From: Xanthostigma xanthostigma | Lineage: Eukaryota; Arthropoda; Insecta; Raphidioptera; Raphidiidae | Direction: 5' to 3' | DNA: 64,000 nucleotides | NCBI GenBank assembly: GCA_963575645.1 | Contig: OY754468.1 | Span: 9,300,001-9,364,000, forward strand | In this document: piece after piece, positions 51,853-63,207 of the stretch | Position numbering within the stretch: position 1 is the stretch's first letter | How the letters are laid out: the number at the start of each line of letters is the position of its first letter | Notes under the pieces: model-generated | Seen by the model: the letters and a program-made list of their open reading frames with translations, nothing else | Told to the model about the DNA's origin: nothing | The model's database searches: none | Program-made: the position numbers and the translations under genes

Positions 51853-52080
51853 AAAGTCGGTTTACGGACGATAGTTTTACGTGATAACGTATTCCGCTCG
51901 AATACCATATTTAATAATACATAACCTAAATTTTAGTATTCCGCTCGAATACCATATTTAATAATACATAACCTAAATTTTAGTAGCTGTCAGGCGGAAC
52001 GTGACACATTTCGGAACGTGACACTTTTTCGTGCATGCAGCCGGTGTTTCAACAATTTATAAGACGTTATCACGTCAAAA
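51853..52080. repeat. Repeat with an internal 47-base tandem duplication
   Basis: Ends with ACGTGATAACGT and the inverted ACGTTATCACGT. A 47-base unit beginning ATTCCGCTCGAATACC lies twice in a row (51891-51937, 51938-51984), without differences seen. A related copy without the duplication is at about 56295-56490. Confidence 0.75.
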
Positions 52081-52820
52081 AAGAATAATAAAGAAGAATA
52101 TACAAATATCCATATAATATAAAATACATGATTACGATTAAAAGAAATTACATTATACCTAAGTATTATTAAAGTTTTTTTTTTCAATAAATATGTAAAT
52201 TTATATATTTTTATTAAAAAAATAAAGTACATATTCATATAAACTATCTTCGATTTTTTTTTTGAACGCAACCCTAATTTTGTATGAACTTCAAACCTTG
52301 TATAACACGAATTTGTATTACACGAGGTTTTTGTGGAACCATAATATAACTGTGTTATACGAGGACCGAGTGTATTAAAAACTAGGCTTTTAGTCAGTCC
52401 TTTACACCTGACAACAGTGATATTATTTTAGAAGAAAGCGGAAGACAAAGAGAAAGCCTGCGTTTTGATAAAGAAGACATGCGCAAGAAGAGGTAGAGTG
52501 AATTAGTATTTACATACACCGTAATTACTGCAGTTGCTCATTACTACAACCGTCCGAGCCATGTTGTGTACAGAATAAAATGCATAATTCAACGAGACGC
52601 TTGGCGAATCAGAATATCAGTCTGTGCTCATAAATAACACCACCTGTTCGTGTTGCTCCGCTCACACTTTGCATATACCTCACACCCAGTGCAGTGTTGC
52701 GGAAAAATAATAATTATATGCTCTGATGACCTACCGGAATTAAAAGAGTTCGAGCAATTGGGCGACGAGACCATTCTAACTTTAAAAATATGGACATGTG
52801 ACATATTTAAATAAAGAAAA
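52081..52820. other. No gene recognised
   Basis: AT-rich at first, then sequence of more even composition. No ORF with a domain. The GGGCGACGAGACCATTC word near 52759 is shared with the repeat at 720-1570. Confidence 0.35.
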
Positions 52821-52824
52821 TAAA

Positions 52825-53270
52825 TATTCTTGGTTTCCGGGGTTGTATGCCGTGGTCCATTGGTGTTTCTACCTGACGTTTCGTCTACAACTGCGCTATA
52901 CATTATCAAAGGCGATGTGGTAGCGGGCGAAGTGTCCTTCTAGGCTGCTCTCAGGTAAGTGTGTCGACAAGTGCGGTACTTACTTCTTTTATGGTCAGTA
53001 TGCTCGTGTTCTCTGCTCGGTCGTAATATGCTCTTCTGTGCAATACCAACCCACTGAATGGAACGACCAATCACAACAGAGCATACTGCGACTGAGCAGA
53101 GAACACGAGAACGCTGACCATAAATGAAGGAAGTACCGCACTTGTCGACACACTTAGCTGTGAGCAAACTAGGACACTTCGTTTTTGAGTCTACCGCAGT
53201 TGTAGACGAAACGTCAGGTAGAAATACCAATGGACCACGCTATACAAGCCCGAAACCAAGAAGATTTGTC
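52825..53270. mobile_element. Fold-back element, family also at 39243-39545
   Basis: Outer arms as at 39243-39545. The centre is a second inverted pair with GTCGACAAGTGCGGTACTT and AGAACACGAG words turning near 53065. The motif GTCTAC-loop-GTAGAC-GAAACGTC lies at 53189-53215. Confidence 0.8.
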
Positions 53271-53990
53271 ATTTTCGTTGTTTGCACTGATTAAACTACA
53301 TTATAAAGTATTTCCAAGCTATTAGCTTCCGAGAAGTTCAATAGCTCTTGAACTATAATGATAACTTTAAAAGTGCTGAAAGAGAATTTTAGATATCTTG
53401 AAATTCAGCGGAAATGTTCCAGGTTTTGTATATGGGGCCACAAACGTGACTGATCGACGCCTGGTCGACCATTACCTATGCCATAACTGGCACAAATATT
53501 CGAGTCCAGAGATGACACTATTTTTTGATTGCCGTAATGTATTCTGAAAATATCAAAATTAAAATCTCTAAATCATTAAAACTGCACAACCGTTGAAGAG
53601 AAAGGTGTAAAATACATTGTTAAAACAAAAAAAAAGACACGTCACGAATCCAGTTCACAAAGATGACTCGAGAGAAAATTGACAATCCTCTTTTGTTTGA
53701 TTTTTTATAGACAAAGGAATTTATTAGTTGCGAAAGTTTGAAGGCATGTTAAAAAATTGTCGCAATAGTAAATCGATTTATGTTATTATTGTTATTACAA
53801 TGCAATTTTTACATTGTTTTCTGTTGATAGAGATGATTTTGCAATACGTTGAAGATGATTCAATTTCCGAGAACAATAACGCATAGATTTCTTTAAGAGC
53901 AACTATAACTCGTTTAAGTCAAACTGCTGAGTTCTAATCCCCCTTCCACACAAGTGAAACTTCTTAAGGCGTGCTATGGCTAATTGGCCT
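53271..53990. other. No gene recognised
   Basis: No ORF above 60 codons and no repeat partner in the window. Confidence 0.35.
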
Positions 53991-54247
53991 GAATAGGGTA
54001 TTTTGCACAATGTAAGAACAAATCTAATAATACATATTCTTGACAGATTTTGTAAAAAGCAAACGAGAAACAATTGTTAGTTTTATTGCTGTTCTTTTTA
54101 ATCTGTTGTTCTTGTCAATGCTAATAACTTCTTTGTAGTGTTTTTTTATTGTATAGTCTGTACTAAATATTTCGATGGGGCAGTGTAAAATCAGCTATCG
54201 CTGCACACTGTACCCAAATAAAGAATTATTATTATTATTATTATTAA
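53991..54247 (+). repeat. Retroelement 3' end with (ATT)n tail
   Basis: Ends CCCAAATAAAGAATTATTAT and (TAT)n on the plus strand, the 3' UTR and tail of a LINE or SINE. The upstream limit is a guess. No RT coding sequence was found. Confidence 0.5.
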
Positions 54248-54920
54248 ATGTTGATTTATATTCATAATAATGCACTATAAACTTTATAATTCAATTTTTA
54301 GAATTGTATATACAGTGTATCCTTTTTATATCATCCTTCGTTATAACAAAAAACTCCCTCTAACGTAGACATTTTTACAATTTTATTGGTTTACCTTAAA
54401 ACCCATACATTAACACCCTCTTTAACAGCCATTCTCTATTACGAAGAAATATGTTCATATTTAGGCGTCAGCAAATATTTACAGACGTAAAGACTACGAT
54501 TCTGAACCATCACCAATTATTCAACAAGCATTTGATGCCGCTAAACTTATCGAAAAATTCCTATTGTTTAATGAAGATGATTCTACGACATCCCAAGCCA
54601 TGCCTAAGATACGTAATAAAATACAAAACAAATATTGGCATAGCAAGAAACGTCAGGAAAAGTTAACAGACTATATGTGTTTGGAAAAAATTAATTAGGT
54701 GAAATTTGGTTATTTTTCTTTCTTTCCTCCATATAACGAAAACTCTACAACGAAAAAAAAATGCTCGGTCCCTTGAGATTCGTTATAAAGAGGTTACACT
54801 ATTAGATATCGTGTCCAGCGTGATAATAATAATAAGAAAAATCGCAGGACAAGGTTAAATCATTCCAAATTAGTCATAGTTTCTTCTCCAGAGAAGAATA
54901 CGAGCAATTACTGTGCATAT
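54248..54920. other. No gene recognised
   Basis: A short plus-strand ORF (54451-54666) shows no domain. The word TTAGATATCGTGTCCAGCGT near 54802 recurs as TTAGATATCGTGTCCATCG near 57692. Confidence 0.35.
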
Positions 54921-55482
54921 CATATATATTAATACGCTAGGGTTTAAGATGTTTGCCTCCTTTTTTAGAAAAAAACACACAATTTCTACACATAAATTAT
55001 ATATCATTTTACATATAATTGCTTGCTCTACTGACATCGACAACTAAAAAATTTATTATTGCTTTTGTTTTTGTAAATTAATTAAAATACAGCAACGCTG
55101 AACAACGTCTGCCATCTGACGGTTTTAATTTTGAAACAACGTCAACACTTCGATCTGTCATCTGACCTTCATATTGTAAATACTACATACTGCCATCTGA
55201 CGGGCAACGCTGAACAACGTCACAGCAATGCTGCTTGGTGCCATCTGACGGCGTAGCTCAACGCTTTTGCTACTTGCGCCTCTATATGACAATTTTAGTA
55301 AAATATTTCTTTGATCTGTCATCTGAGCTTCATATTGTAGTACAACAAAAGGAGAACGTTATAAGCAGTGTGCAAAATTAGAAACGAATTGAATACCTGC
55401 AATCATATTTAAAAAATAATTTTGTAAAGTGATAATTATTATACTTATTTAGTGCGAATAATTCGCACAGGTCACGCTAGTT
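54921..55482. repeat. Dispersed 0.6-kb repeat, copy 2
   Basis: See 48942-49537. This copy lacks about 35 bases of the internal CTGCCATCTGACGG array. Confidence 0.85.
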
Positions 55483-55601
55483 AGTTGTAGTATTTTAGTA
55501 GTGAGATTAACATAAAAATCTTTTAACCGCCATATTGGAAGCTTGTTTTGGCGATAAAACCGTTAATTCTGTTTAAAAATAGTATTCATGTAAAAATAAC
55601 C

Positions 55602-55865
55602 GTCACGGCTGGGATTTGAACCCAGAACATCCAGTACCGCACCCGCTGGAGTTGCCATCAGCTAATTCAATTACCAAACGTGTGTTCATCTCAGTTTATC
55701 GCGAAAGATGTCGCACGTCTGATAATCCGTAGACAAAGGCACATCATCTGGCATCACGCCGGACGTGTTTCCAATTACACCACCGTGCCGTTGAAATGAC
55801 ATCGATTTGCATACCTTATAAACTGTAAATATTAAAGAAATGCCACTACATGCGAGAGCTAATTT
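55602..55865 (-). repeat. Split-tRNA SINE-like element, divergent copy E
   Basis: tRNA-like part 55602-55789. On the minus strand GGCACGGTGGTGTAATTGGA begins and TGGGTTCAAATCCCAGCCGT plus GAC ends it. The acceptor halves GGCACGG and CCGTGAC pair at six of seven positions. Relative to copies A-D the sixth pair has changed from C-G to G-C on both sides. The halves are only about 150 bases apart. The outer word TCTCGCATGTAGTGGCATTT matches the other copies. Confidence 0.65.
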
Positions 55866-56049
55866 AAAAAAAAAGAATTATAAAAACGCGAATACAAGTT
55901 TTTATTTGGAATCGTATAAAAATACTCTCTATTCTACTAAGATGCAATTTTAGTCAAATGTGTCACTGATTTTGTATCACTCAAAAAAGTTTTTTTGACG
56001 ACTGTCGTTTCTAGCAGTTAACTCTTCAAGTCATCGACACAGTACTATC

Positions 56050-56285
56050 TAAAGCAGTGATTTTTAACCAGTGGTCCGCAGGAGCCAAAATGTGGTCCGC
56101 GAACGATTTTCAGGAAGAACTCATTGAATTTCAAAATGATAGAAACTAATAAGGTAGAAAAGTTTTGGTGTTAAAAAACAATTTCTTATACCAAAATTCG
56201 AGAAATCGCCTTGCGCTATCTTATGGTGTTCTCAACAACTTATTTATGCGAACAAGGGTTTTCTGCTTTGTTGGTAATTAAAAAA
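56050..56285 (+). pseudogene. hAT element remnant with transposase C-terminus
   Basis: Begins with a hAT-type end (CAGTGATTTTTAACCAGTGG). At 56203-56285 it reads IALRYLMVFSTTYLCEQGFS followed by ALLVIKKNW. This matches the C-terminal dimerisation segment of hAT transposases (the LxxFxTTYxCExGFSxLxxIK motif). The rest of the transposase is deleted and a different repeat follows. Confidence 0.7.
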
Positions 56286-56289
56286 AATT

Positions 56290-56490
56290 GGTTGTCTCGA
56301 ATATCATATTTAATAATACATAACCTAAATTTTAGTAGCTGTCAAACTATATTTTTACCGACTCTCTATCACTTATACTGCGCTCTCGCTTTCACGCACA
56401 GGGTCAGGCGGAACGTTGCGGAACGTTACACTTTTTCGTGCGTGCAGCTGGTGTTTCATCAATTTATAAGACGTTATCACGTCAAAAAAA
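56290..56490. repeat. Repeat, related to 51853-52080
   Basis: CATATTTAATAATACATAAC, TTTTTCGTGYGTGCAGC and AAGACGTTATCACGTCAAAA are shared. This copy has an extra stretch (about 56345-56405) absent from the other. Confidence 0.75.
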
Positions 56491-56514
56491 TTAAAAATGA
56501 GTTACAAGAACGCA

Positions 56515-56712
56515 TTACAGAAGTGAAACTTCTAGTTGCAAATTATACGATTGTATTTGGACAAGTAGAAAAAATGTGTTACGAGATAGTTTCACGTTCA
56601 GATTAACTTGTACAGACGGAATATTTAAACGTGAAACTATCTCGTAACACATTTCTTCTACTTGTCCAAATGCAATCGTATGATTTGCAACTTCTATAAT
56701 GCGTTTTCGTAA
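56515..56712. mobile_element. Fold-back element
   Basis: TTGCAAATTATACGATTGTA, TTTGGACAAGTAGAA and TGTGTTACGAGATAGTTTCA pair with inverted copies across a centre near 56610. Confidence 0.8.
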
Positions 56713-56861
56713 CACATTTTTTTTTAATTTTTTCGCAGGTTTACTGCAAATATTGTTTTTTTAGCTGAAGTATTATTATGATAAAGTAGTCAAAAATTTT
56801 ATATACAATAGGTATACTTAAAAATAATTAAAAAAAAAAAAATAAAAATCTTAAATTGTTG

Positions 56862-56933
56862 CGCGCAATCAAGGTAATCGAACCCGGGCCAGCAGCGTGG
56901 TATGCTAGTATCTTACTACTGAGCTACCAATGC
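56862..56933 (-). pseudogene. tRNA-Gly-like sequence, decayed
   Basis: The minus strand starts GCATTGGTAGCTCAGTAGTA, like insect tRNA-Gly, and has CCCGGGTTCGATTACC in the T-arm position. The anticodon loop region reads ATACCAC. The 3' half of the T and acceptor stems no longer pairs, so this is a pseudogene or the head of a SINE. Confidence 0.6.
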
Positions 56934-57180
56934 TTACAAGTTACAAAGAATTATTGTTTAATTTTTTAGTTCTTTTTTATTAACAGCTAATAAAATTTTT
57001 ATCTTTTTATCTTGGCGTTTGCTTTACTTCCGATGTCAGCCGATGTTGATTCGGGAGAAATAGATGCAGCCTAAATAGTTTTACTTCAAAACAATTGCAT
57101 GTGTCGCGACGAAGTGTAATGTTTGATACAATACTTTTAGTAGAATTTAGAGCACGATCTGATGGGAAATGACTCTAAGT

Positions 57181-57678
57181 CGGTGTTTCCCAGTGTCGGG
57201 CCCACACCCCACAGGGGGCAATTTGATTGTTAAGGGGGGCAATTCGAAAATGAACTCGACACGAGTTTAACCCTTTCGCTCCGGGCCATTTAAATGCAAT
57301 GCTAGATTTTGGTGTCAAATTTAACGAAAAAAGCAAATTCTAAAATAATTGCGGTAAATAATTATTAGGTTTACCTAATAATATAAAACCTCTGTGCAAG
57401 GATCTCACTAAATCTAAATAATAAATTAATATAGAAAAATCTTTTTTAAATTATTTGGAATTTGAATTTCAGTTTGTCATTATATGTTTTGAAAATTTAC
57501 TTATTGTATTTCGTTAAAAATTTCCTAGTGATTTCTTCCTAAAACCTATCATTTAAGCTTCTTAAGTAAACAATTCAATTTTTTAATATTAAAAATTATG
57601 TATGTTACATGGGGGGGGGCATAAGAATTTTAGAAAGACTAAGGTGGGGCATGGCACAAATAAGGTTGGGAAACACTG
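57181..57678. mobile_element. hAT-type MITE
   Basis: Ends CGGTGTTTCCCAGTG and AGGTTGGGAAACACTG, flanked by CTCTAAGT (57173-57180) and CTCTAAGC (57679-57686), an 8-bp duplication with one mismatch. It has a run of G and the typical GGGGGGCA subterminal words. No transposase. Confidence 0.82.
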
Positions 57679-57764
57679 CTCTAAGCATATATTAGATATC
57701 GTGTCCATCGATAATAATTAATAAGAAAAAATCGCAGGTTTGTGGACAATAGTTATATTTATAA

Positions 57765-57808
57765 TTGTACGACGTTTCGTCTATAAATTTAGACTTTTTC
57801 AAGTACAA
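57765..57808 (-). ncRNA. Hammerhead-ribozyme-like motif
   Basis: Inverted copy of the motif at 58367-58410, without differences seen over its 44 bases. Confidence 0.45.
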
Positions 57809-58366
57809 ATTTAAAATTATTTAAAACAATAATTATGAAAATAAACATTAAAAGTATTCGTTCCTGCAAACACCCCCTGCACCCTTCATCTCAAATCTTT
57901 TCCCCTCGCCTAAAAACAGTTCGCGCTCTCCCGACGCTATTTTTAAAGCTAGAGGGTTCTAGTAAACGCCAAATGAAAGACAAAGAATCAGACTACAGAT
58001 CCTTCAGGCGAATTTCTTGAAAAAAAATTCCTGAAAAAACTTACAAGCTTTTGAAAAAAATAATAAGTTACGTAATAATTCACACGTAGGCGAAACTGTT
58101 TTTCAAAAAATTTGCCTGAAGGATCTGTAGTCTGATTCTTTGTCTTAAATTTGGCGTTTACCAGAACCCTCTAGCTTTAAAAATAGCGTCGGGAGAGCGC
58201 GAGCCGTTTTTAGGTGAAGGGAAAAGATTTGAGATGAAGGGTGCAGGGGGTGTTTGCAGGGACGAATACTCTTAATTACTAACCATAGCAATTAACAAAA
58301 ATTAAGGTACATAAGATAAATAATTAATGTTTATTTTCATAATTATTGTTTTAAATAATTTTCAAT

Positions 58367-58410
58367 TTGTACTTGAAAAAGTCTAAATTTATAGACGAAA
58401 CGTCGTACAA
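58367..58410 (+). ncRNA. Hammerhead-ribozyme-like motif, degenerate core
   Basis: Stem I TTGTAC, core TTGAAAAA (versus CTGAAGAA elsewhere), stem II GTCTA, loop AATTTA, stem II TAGAC, GAAAC, GTC, stem I GTACAA. Stems I and II pair perfectly. The core has lost the C and one G that known hammerheads need, so it is probably inactive. Confidence 0.45.
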
Positions 58411-58689
58411 TTATAAATATAACTATTGTCCACAAACCTGCGAATTTTTTCTTATTAACAGCTCTAAGCGTTTGTGGAAATACTAGCTGTGTTGCAAGAG
58501 TGGAGTAACTAACGCCCTTAACGGGCATAATAACGTATGTAAGAAACATGAGATGAATCGTGACGTTGAACTCATATACACAAACAAACACACTTTCATA
58601 TTTTATACAACCGCGGACGCACAGTTATTTCCCGCCGTCTTTTTATATATCAAACGTTTTAAAGATGTCGCGGAGGTATTTCAAAATAG

Positions 58690-58790
58690 TATATTACACC
58701 ACAAGGGCCGAAAGTGTGATAATCTTGCCCTGTGCGAGGAGCAAGTATCACACTTTCGGCCAGTGTTGTATCTACTATTTTTCTTCATAC
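58690..58790. repeat. Short inverted repeat
   Basis: GGCCGAAAGTGTGAT (58709-58723) pairs with ATCACACTTTCGGCC (58748-58762). A related word, ATTACACCACCAAGGCAGAAAG, lies at about 60313. Confidence 0.6.
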
Positions 58791-58849
58791 CTCGGTCGTA
58801 GTACGTTTATTAAATACCAAAACCTCTATTAATCATAATCATAATTTTA

Positions 58850-59375
58850 TTTATCCAGTATTACATACAAGATGTGGACAAGTCATAGAAGTTAAAATTA
58901 AACAGAGTAGTTAAAATTACATTAAAATTAAAATTAAACAGAGTATGTACACTTTTCTCAAAAATAGTTTTTCAGCTTAATGTTGAAATTCTTTTCACCA
59001 AAATTGGCTTTGATATGGTCTGGCAACCCATTATAAATGCTCACGACAGAGCAACGCAGGCTTTGTTTGTACTTTGTGAGGCAATGCATCGGGACTTTTC
59101 GTCTAGTGCTAAACGAGTGAGTGAAATTATTTGAAAATAAATCCGGATTATTTTTTAGGAACATTATGCTTTTGTACATATAAAGCGCTGGAACTGTAAG
59201 TAATTTATGCATTTTAAATGTATCTTTACATGATTCTCGGTAATTTAAATGAAATATGATTCTAATAATTTTTTTCTGAAGCTGAAAAGCTCTGTATGTC
59301 CAAGTGGACCGCCCCCAAAATACAATACCGTACGATAGTATTGAATAAATAATAATACAACATTTTTTGAAAAAA
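58850..59375 (-). pseudogene. LINE reverse transcriptase, C-terminal fragment
   Basis: On the minus strand: YGIVFWGRSTWTYRAFQLQK, then IIRIIFHLNYRESCKDTFKM, HKLLTVPALYMYKSIMFLKN, a THSFSTRRK segment, and SVVSIYNGLPDHIKANF to a stop at 58958. This is the end of a CR1/Jockey-type RT ORF. The catalytic part is missing. A (TAATCATAATCATAAT)-like tail lies near 58832. It abuts a second LINE fragment in the opposite orientation. Confidence 0.78.
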
Positions 59376-59760
59376 GTCCTATATATATTGGCTATAAAAT
59401 CTACTCAAATCTACCGGATGATATTAAATCTAGCAGTATCTCCATTAATTTTAAAAAACGTTTGAAAAAGTACTTTTTAGAATCTGTGCCTTATGATCTA
59501 AATGATCTTTTATTGTAATGTATTTTATATTTTTCGACAATTTGTATCCAATTTGGCCACACAAATATAATTAATAATAATACTATACACTTTTGCACAT
59601 AATTATGTATTTTGCAATCAAAATTGTTCTATGTATAGTGTAGATGCATATCTTAATATCAAATGTATATTTTTTTATCTGCGTATTTTCTTGTATTTTG
59701 ACTTGTCATATTCAACTTGTATTGACAACATGACCAATAAAATATTATTATTATTATTAG
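59360..59760 (+). pseudogene. Second LINE fragment, plus strand, with (ATT)n tail
   Basis: Plus strand reads SPIYIGYKIYSNLPDDIKSS then INFKKRLKKYFLESVPYDLN and a stop near 59518, the last residues of a LINE ORF (LPxxIK...FKxxLKxxL). A 3' UTR follows, ending CATGACCAATAAAATATTAT and (TAT)n near 59757. Only the 3' 400 bases survive. Confidence 0.75.
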
Positions 59761-60700
59761 TTAATTAATTACTTATTAATTACATAAAAACACAGATACA
59801 TTCCAAGCAAGAAGCTTTGAGGTTATACATAAAAACAAGAATGACAGTTGTTCGCGACTATTAGATAAAATGTAATAGGATTGCTATGGAAACGACATCT
59901 AAACAACAGTTGATTGGTTGTTTTTTGCTTTATTACCGCAATCCCACCAAGGAGTAAATAATAGACTTTCAGCCTTACAATCGGTGCCGAAAGTACGCAC
60001 TTTCGATCGAGGTATGAAGAAAACAAAATTTTCCCTCAATTTATCTATAAATTCTGAAACTCGGGAAAAAATTTCAAATCGATTTACTGGATAAATAAAA
60101 AGTTTAAATGATTTAATTTTGTACAATATTACTCAGGGTTGGATGTAGGTTTTTTGGGCCAAAGGGCTTATTGAAGTCCAATGGATCTCAAATTTGTCAA
60201 AATTCGTTAAAAAAATTGTCAAAATTCACCCAAAAAAATTGTCATAATTTATCAAAAATGGTGTCAAATTTCACCGAAAATATTGTCAAAATTCGTCTAA
60301 AAAATCTGAAAATAGTATATTACACCACCAAGGCAGAAAGTTTATGATTCTTGCACTGCGCCTAAAGAACTTTCACTTGAAAAAGCATTGTTTGTGTCAA
60401 AAACTTGTCGCCCTATGGTAGCTGCAAAGTAAAAATGGAAAGTAATGGGTTCTAAAGATACGAGCATATATTTTGATTTGATGCTGGACTTCCCATGTTG
60501 CAAAAAATAACTGAGCTCAATGAAAAATTGAGATACATGTAGAACCATCATCTTAGATGCATTATTATACTTGAATCACGATGCATATCAAATTTTAATA
60601 TATTATATAAGTACGAATACAGTTAAGCCTTCGCTTTGTGTTGGCAATCTGATGATCCGATGTTCATTTCCGTTATATTATTATATAAAAAAACAACGTT
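59761..60700. other. No gene recognised
   Basis: Several ORFs below 80 codons on the minus strand without domains. Near 60190-60300 the word GTCAAAATTCRYC repeats four or five times with periods of about 25-30 bases. Confidence 0.35.
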
Positions 60701-60935
60701 ATAGCATTCATCTTGTCTGCGCATGCGCCGATTTTCCTCAAAAACAATAGGGCTCGTCATATTTGCATATCAAACATTTGGTTTCAATTCGTTCATCCAT
60801 TTGACTTGTATCGTGTTCACAAACAGACGCACAGAGTTTTTCCAAAAATATGTTTTTTGGATTCGAGGAACCTCAAAACGAAAAAATATGGTAAAATTAA
60901 AAATGTTAATTGTGACCTAAACTAGTATCATAGTT
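60700..60935. repeat. Partial copy of the GCGCATGCGC repeat
   Basis: CTGCGCATGCGCCGATTTTC, ATTTGCATATCAAACATTTG and TTTGACTTGTATCGTGTTCA match the repeat at 720-1570. Confidence 0.75.
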
Positions 60936-60939
60936 CAAT

Positions 60940-61080
60940 AAATAAAATTATCGACCAATTTTTCAGACAATATATTAAAATATAATTAATACATTAACGT
61001 TTCGATCCGGGTTTGGATCTTCTTCAGAACTGACCTAAAAAATATAAAAGATAATTAATATTTAGTTTCTAATTAGTTTT
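60940..61080 (-). repeat. Relative of the 38.5-kb hammerhead-like insert
   Basis: In reverse orientation it shares AAATTATCGACCAATTTTTC, the motif at 60992-61031 and the stretch AATTAATATTTAGTTTCTAA with 38538-38758. Confidence 0.75.
60992..61031 (-). ncRNA. Hammerhead-ribozyme-like motif
   Basis: Core CTGAAGAA, stem II GATCC/GGATC with loop AAACCC, GAAAC, GTT. Stem I is weaker than at 38654 (three pairs, then mismatches). It differs from the 38.65-kb copy in the loop, while both stem II strands are kept. Confidence 0.5.
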
Positions 61081-61685
61081 TTTATATAGCCTCATTGATA
61101 AGTAATCTGCCCTACAAAGGCAAAGGACAGTAAGTGACATTTGTTGACAAAATGAGTTCATACTGAAACCAACGACAGCAGTAAGTGCTGCAGCAATAAT
61201 TGTCTTTAAAAAATGTTTCCCCCATGTTTTGGTTTCCATAATTTAAAATTCTGGACCGTCAAGACATTTTTAGTAAATCTTGATTTACTCAAATTCATAA
61301 GTTGGTCACTTACTGCCTTTTGCCTTTTTACGGCAGTAATGTGTGAACTTATAATATATAGTGTTCCACTGTAGCACACAATCTGTATATAAACAATGTT
61401 GTTACGTGAACCATGTAGCGGTTGATTAGAAAAGCGAATGTCTGTCCATCTAATTGATTTCAGCAATATTTCTGTGTCTAATAATAAAGAGATAATGTGG
61501 GACTTTAATCCAGCTAGACTATCAAACATTACATTTTATATGTACCACTATATCATACTGTATTTATAATAATAGTTACTAAGCCTGCCGTTCACGGTGA
61601 GTTATAAAACTGTACGCAACTTGATTAAGATCCGTCTAAGACTGCCATGTTTAGCGATAGGCACGGTTTTGATGGATGGGCCAGG
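61081..61685. other. No gene recognised
   Basis: A minus-strand ORF of 107 codons (61206-61529) has no recognisable domain; CR1-like or host origin cannot be judged. Confidence 0.35.
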
Positions 61686-61689
61686 TGTT

Positions 61690-62350
61690 CCGAAAAAAAT
61701 CCAGCCAATTGGGCGACGGGACCATTCCAACTTCAATAATGTTGACATTTGATTATAATAATGAAAATAAAATTTCTGATATCGTGTGAGGTGACGCGGG
61801 TAATGGCTAGTATTCAATATGATATTATTTGCTCTTCGGTGCCATGGTTACCTACATAATATGTTCCACGTCATGTAAAAATTAATCAAAGCATGCCTAA
61901 CTATTTAGTTTATTTCTGACAGATCCATTAAAAAAAGAGCGGCTGATTATTTTTTATTTTCAAAATATTTCCGAAACTATAACGTTTAGAAAAAACATTT
62001 TTTAACGAAACTTTCTTGAAAAGCTAAGTAGAATAATAAGCCGTTATGAAAAGTATACTATTATTATATAAAAAAGCACTGTTATAGCATATATCTCTTC
62101 TGCGTATGCGCCTATTTTCCCCAAAAACAATAGGGCTCTTCATATTTGCATACCAAACATCTTCCCAAAATTTGGTTTCAATCCGCTCATCCGTTTGACC
62201 TGTATCGTGTCCAAAGACTAACAGACGCACAGAGTCTTTTCAAAAATATGTTTTTTGGATTCGGGGGACCTCAAAACGGAAAGATATTGTAAAATTTTTG
62301 AAAAGTGATTTTTGACCTAAACTAGTCCCATTCCCCACTTGTGGGCTAGA
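61690..62350. repeat. Interspersed repeat, GCGCATGCGC family
   Basis: Second long copy of the repeat at 720-1570, in the same strand, shorter in the middle. Confidence 0.75.
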
Positions 62351-62550
62351 ATGGAAAAATTCTAATTGAAATTAATTCTCAGTCTAACAGAATATTCGCT
62401 GGATGCGTGACGGCAGCACCGTCTACCGTCCACAATTTTTTAACTCTATTTTCACCTCTAAATTAAAATTAGAAATATTGATGGTAGAGTTCCGGGTGAC
62501 GGGAGTTTTTGTAGGAAATTTCTTGCTGTATCAGAATCTTTTTTGTGATT

Positions 62551-62756
62551 TCAGATATCTGCAATAGTTTTTGATATATTCGCGAAAAAACAAACCCCTC
62601 TTTTTTCTTTTACTAAAATGTTTATAGTTTTTGCAATTTTTTCGTCCCTCACTTCATTTTTTTTTTCAAAATTTTTCTAGATGTCAACTCGAACCAAATG
62701 ACATCATGATCATAATTTTCGGTGAAGGAGGACTGGAATTCATCAAAAAGGGACAT
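62551..62756 (+). repeat. Dispersed repeat, empty-site copy
   Basis: TTGTGATTTCAGATATCTGC to CATCAAAAAGGGACA matches 38460-38523 plus 38773-38920 without the 221-base insert between them. Confidence 0.8.
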
Positions 62757-62759
62757 GTG

Positions 62760-63207
62760 AACTAGACTAACTTACTTGCACATAGCCCATACTAATGACA
62801 AATACGTAAATCATTTTTAATGACTTAGTTGTATTATAAATAAATGTGTTGTTTATTTAATTATTATTACTTATCAGCAATATTTTGTTTTTTGTGTATA
62901 ATTTTATGTACATTGATATCGACTCATGTGTGTATGTAGCAAATAGCATTATTGGTATTTTATTTGTGATTAATTCAGAAGCTAGATCAAAAGCTAATTT
63001 TAATTAATAATTGAAAACCGCAAACAGCAATTGTTGGTTGATTCGTACGTATGTACGTTCGCGCTATACAGGTCGCAATCCTTAACGAATCGCTTTTATT
63101 TATATTTTTAAAACAATTTTTAGGTTAACTTCAATTGTTATACTATTTAATATTAATTAAAAGTTGCGTAATAACTATTATTATCAACAATACAAAATCT
63201 TCGCATC
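62760..63207. other. Presumed 5' flank of the integrin-like gene
   Basis: AT-rich. Part (63010-63115) is related to 38195-38310. No TATA-initiator arrangement stands out. A 5' UTR exon or promoter cannot be placed. Confidence 0.35.

Larger units (their letters stand above)
57719..58460. mobile_element. Fold-back element with two hammerhead-like motifs
   Basis: The arms start TTAATAAGAAAAAATCGCAG and continue through TTGTGGACAATAGTTATATT and, deeper, GCACCCTTCATCTCAAATCT and TCGGGAGAGCGCGA words, turning near 58050. Each arm carries the motif described at 58367. Arms of about 330 bases. Interior ORFs are arm shadows. Confidence 0.8.

Noticed and set aside
51990..52271. 93-codon minus-strand ORF
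   Set aside because: AT-driven, low complexity and partly inside the repeat at 51853-52080.
39243..53270. Hammerhead-like motif in the fold-back family at 39.3 and 53.2 kb
   Set aside because: GTCTAC/GTAGAC and GAAACGTC are present, but the CTGAAGA core and stem I could not be found, so it was not called.
56862..56933. Functional tRNA-Gly gene
   Set aside because: The 5' half fits tRNA-Gly well, but the T and acceptor stems do not close on the 3' side.
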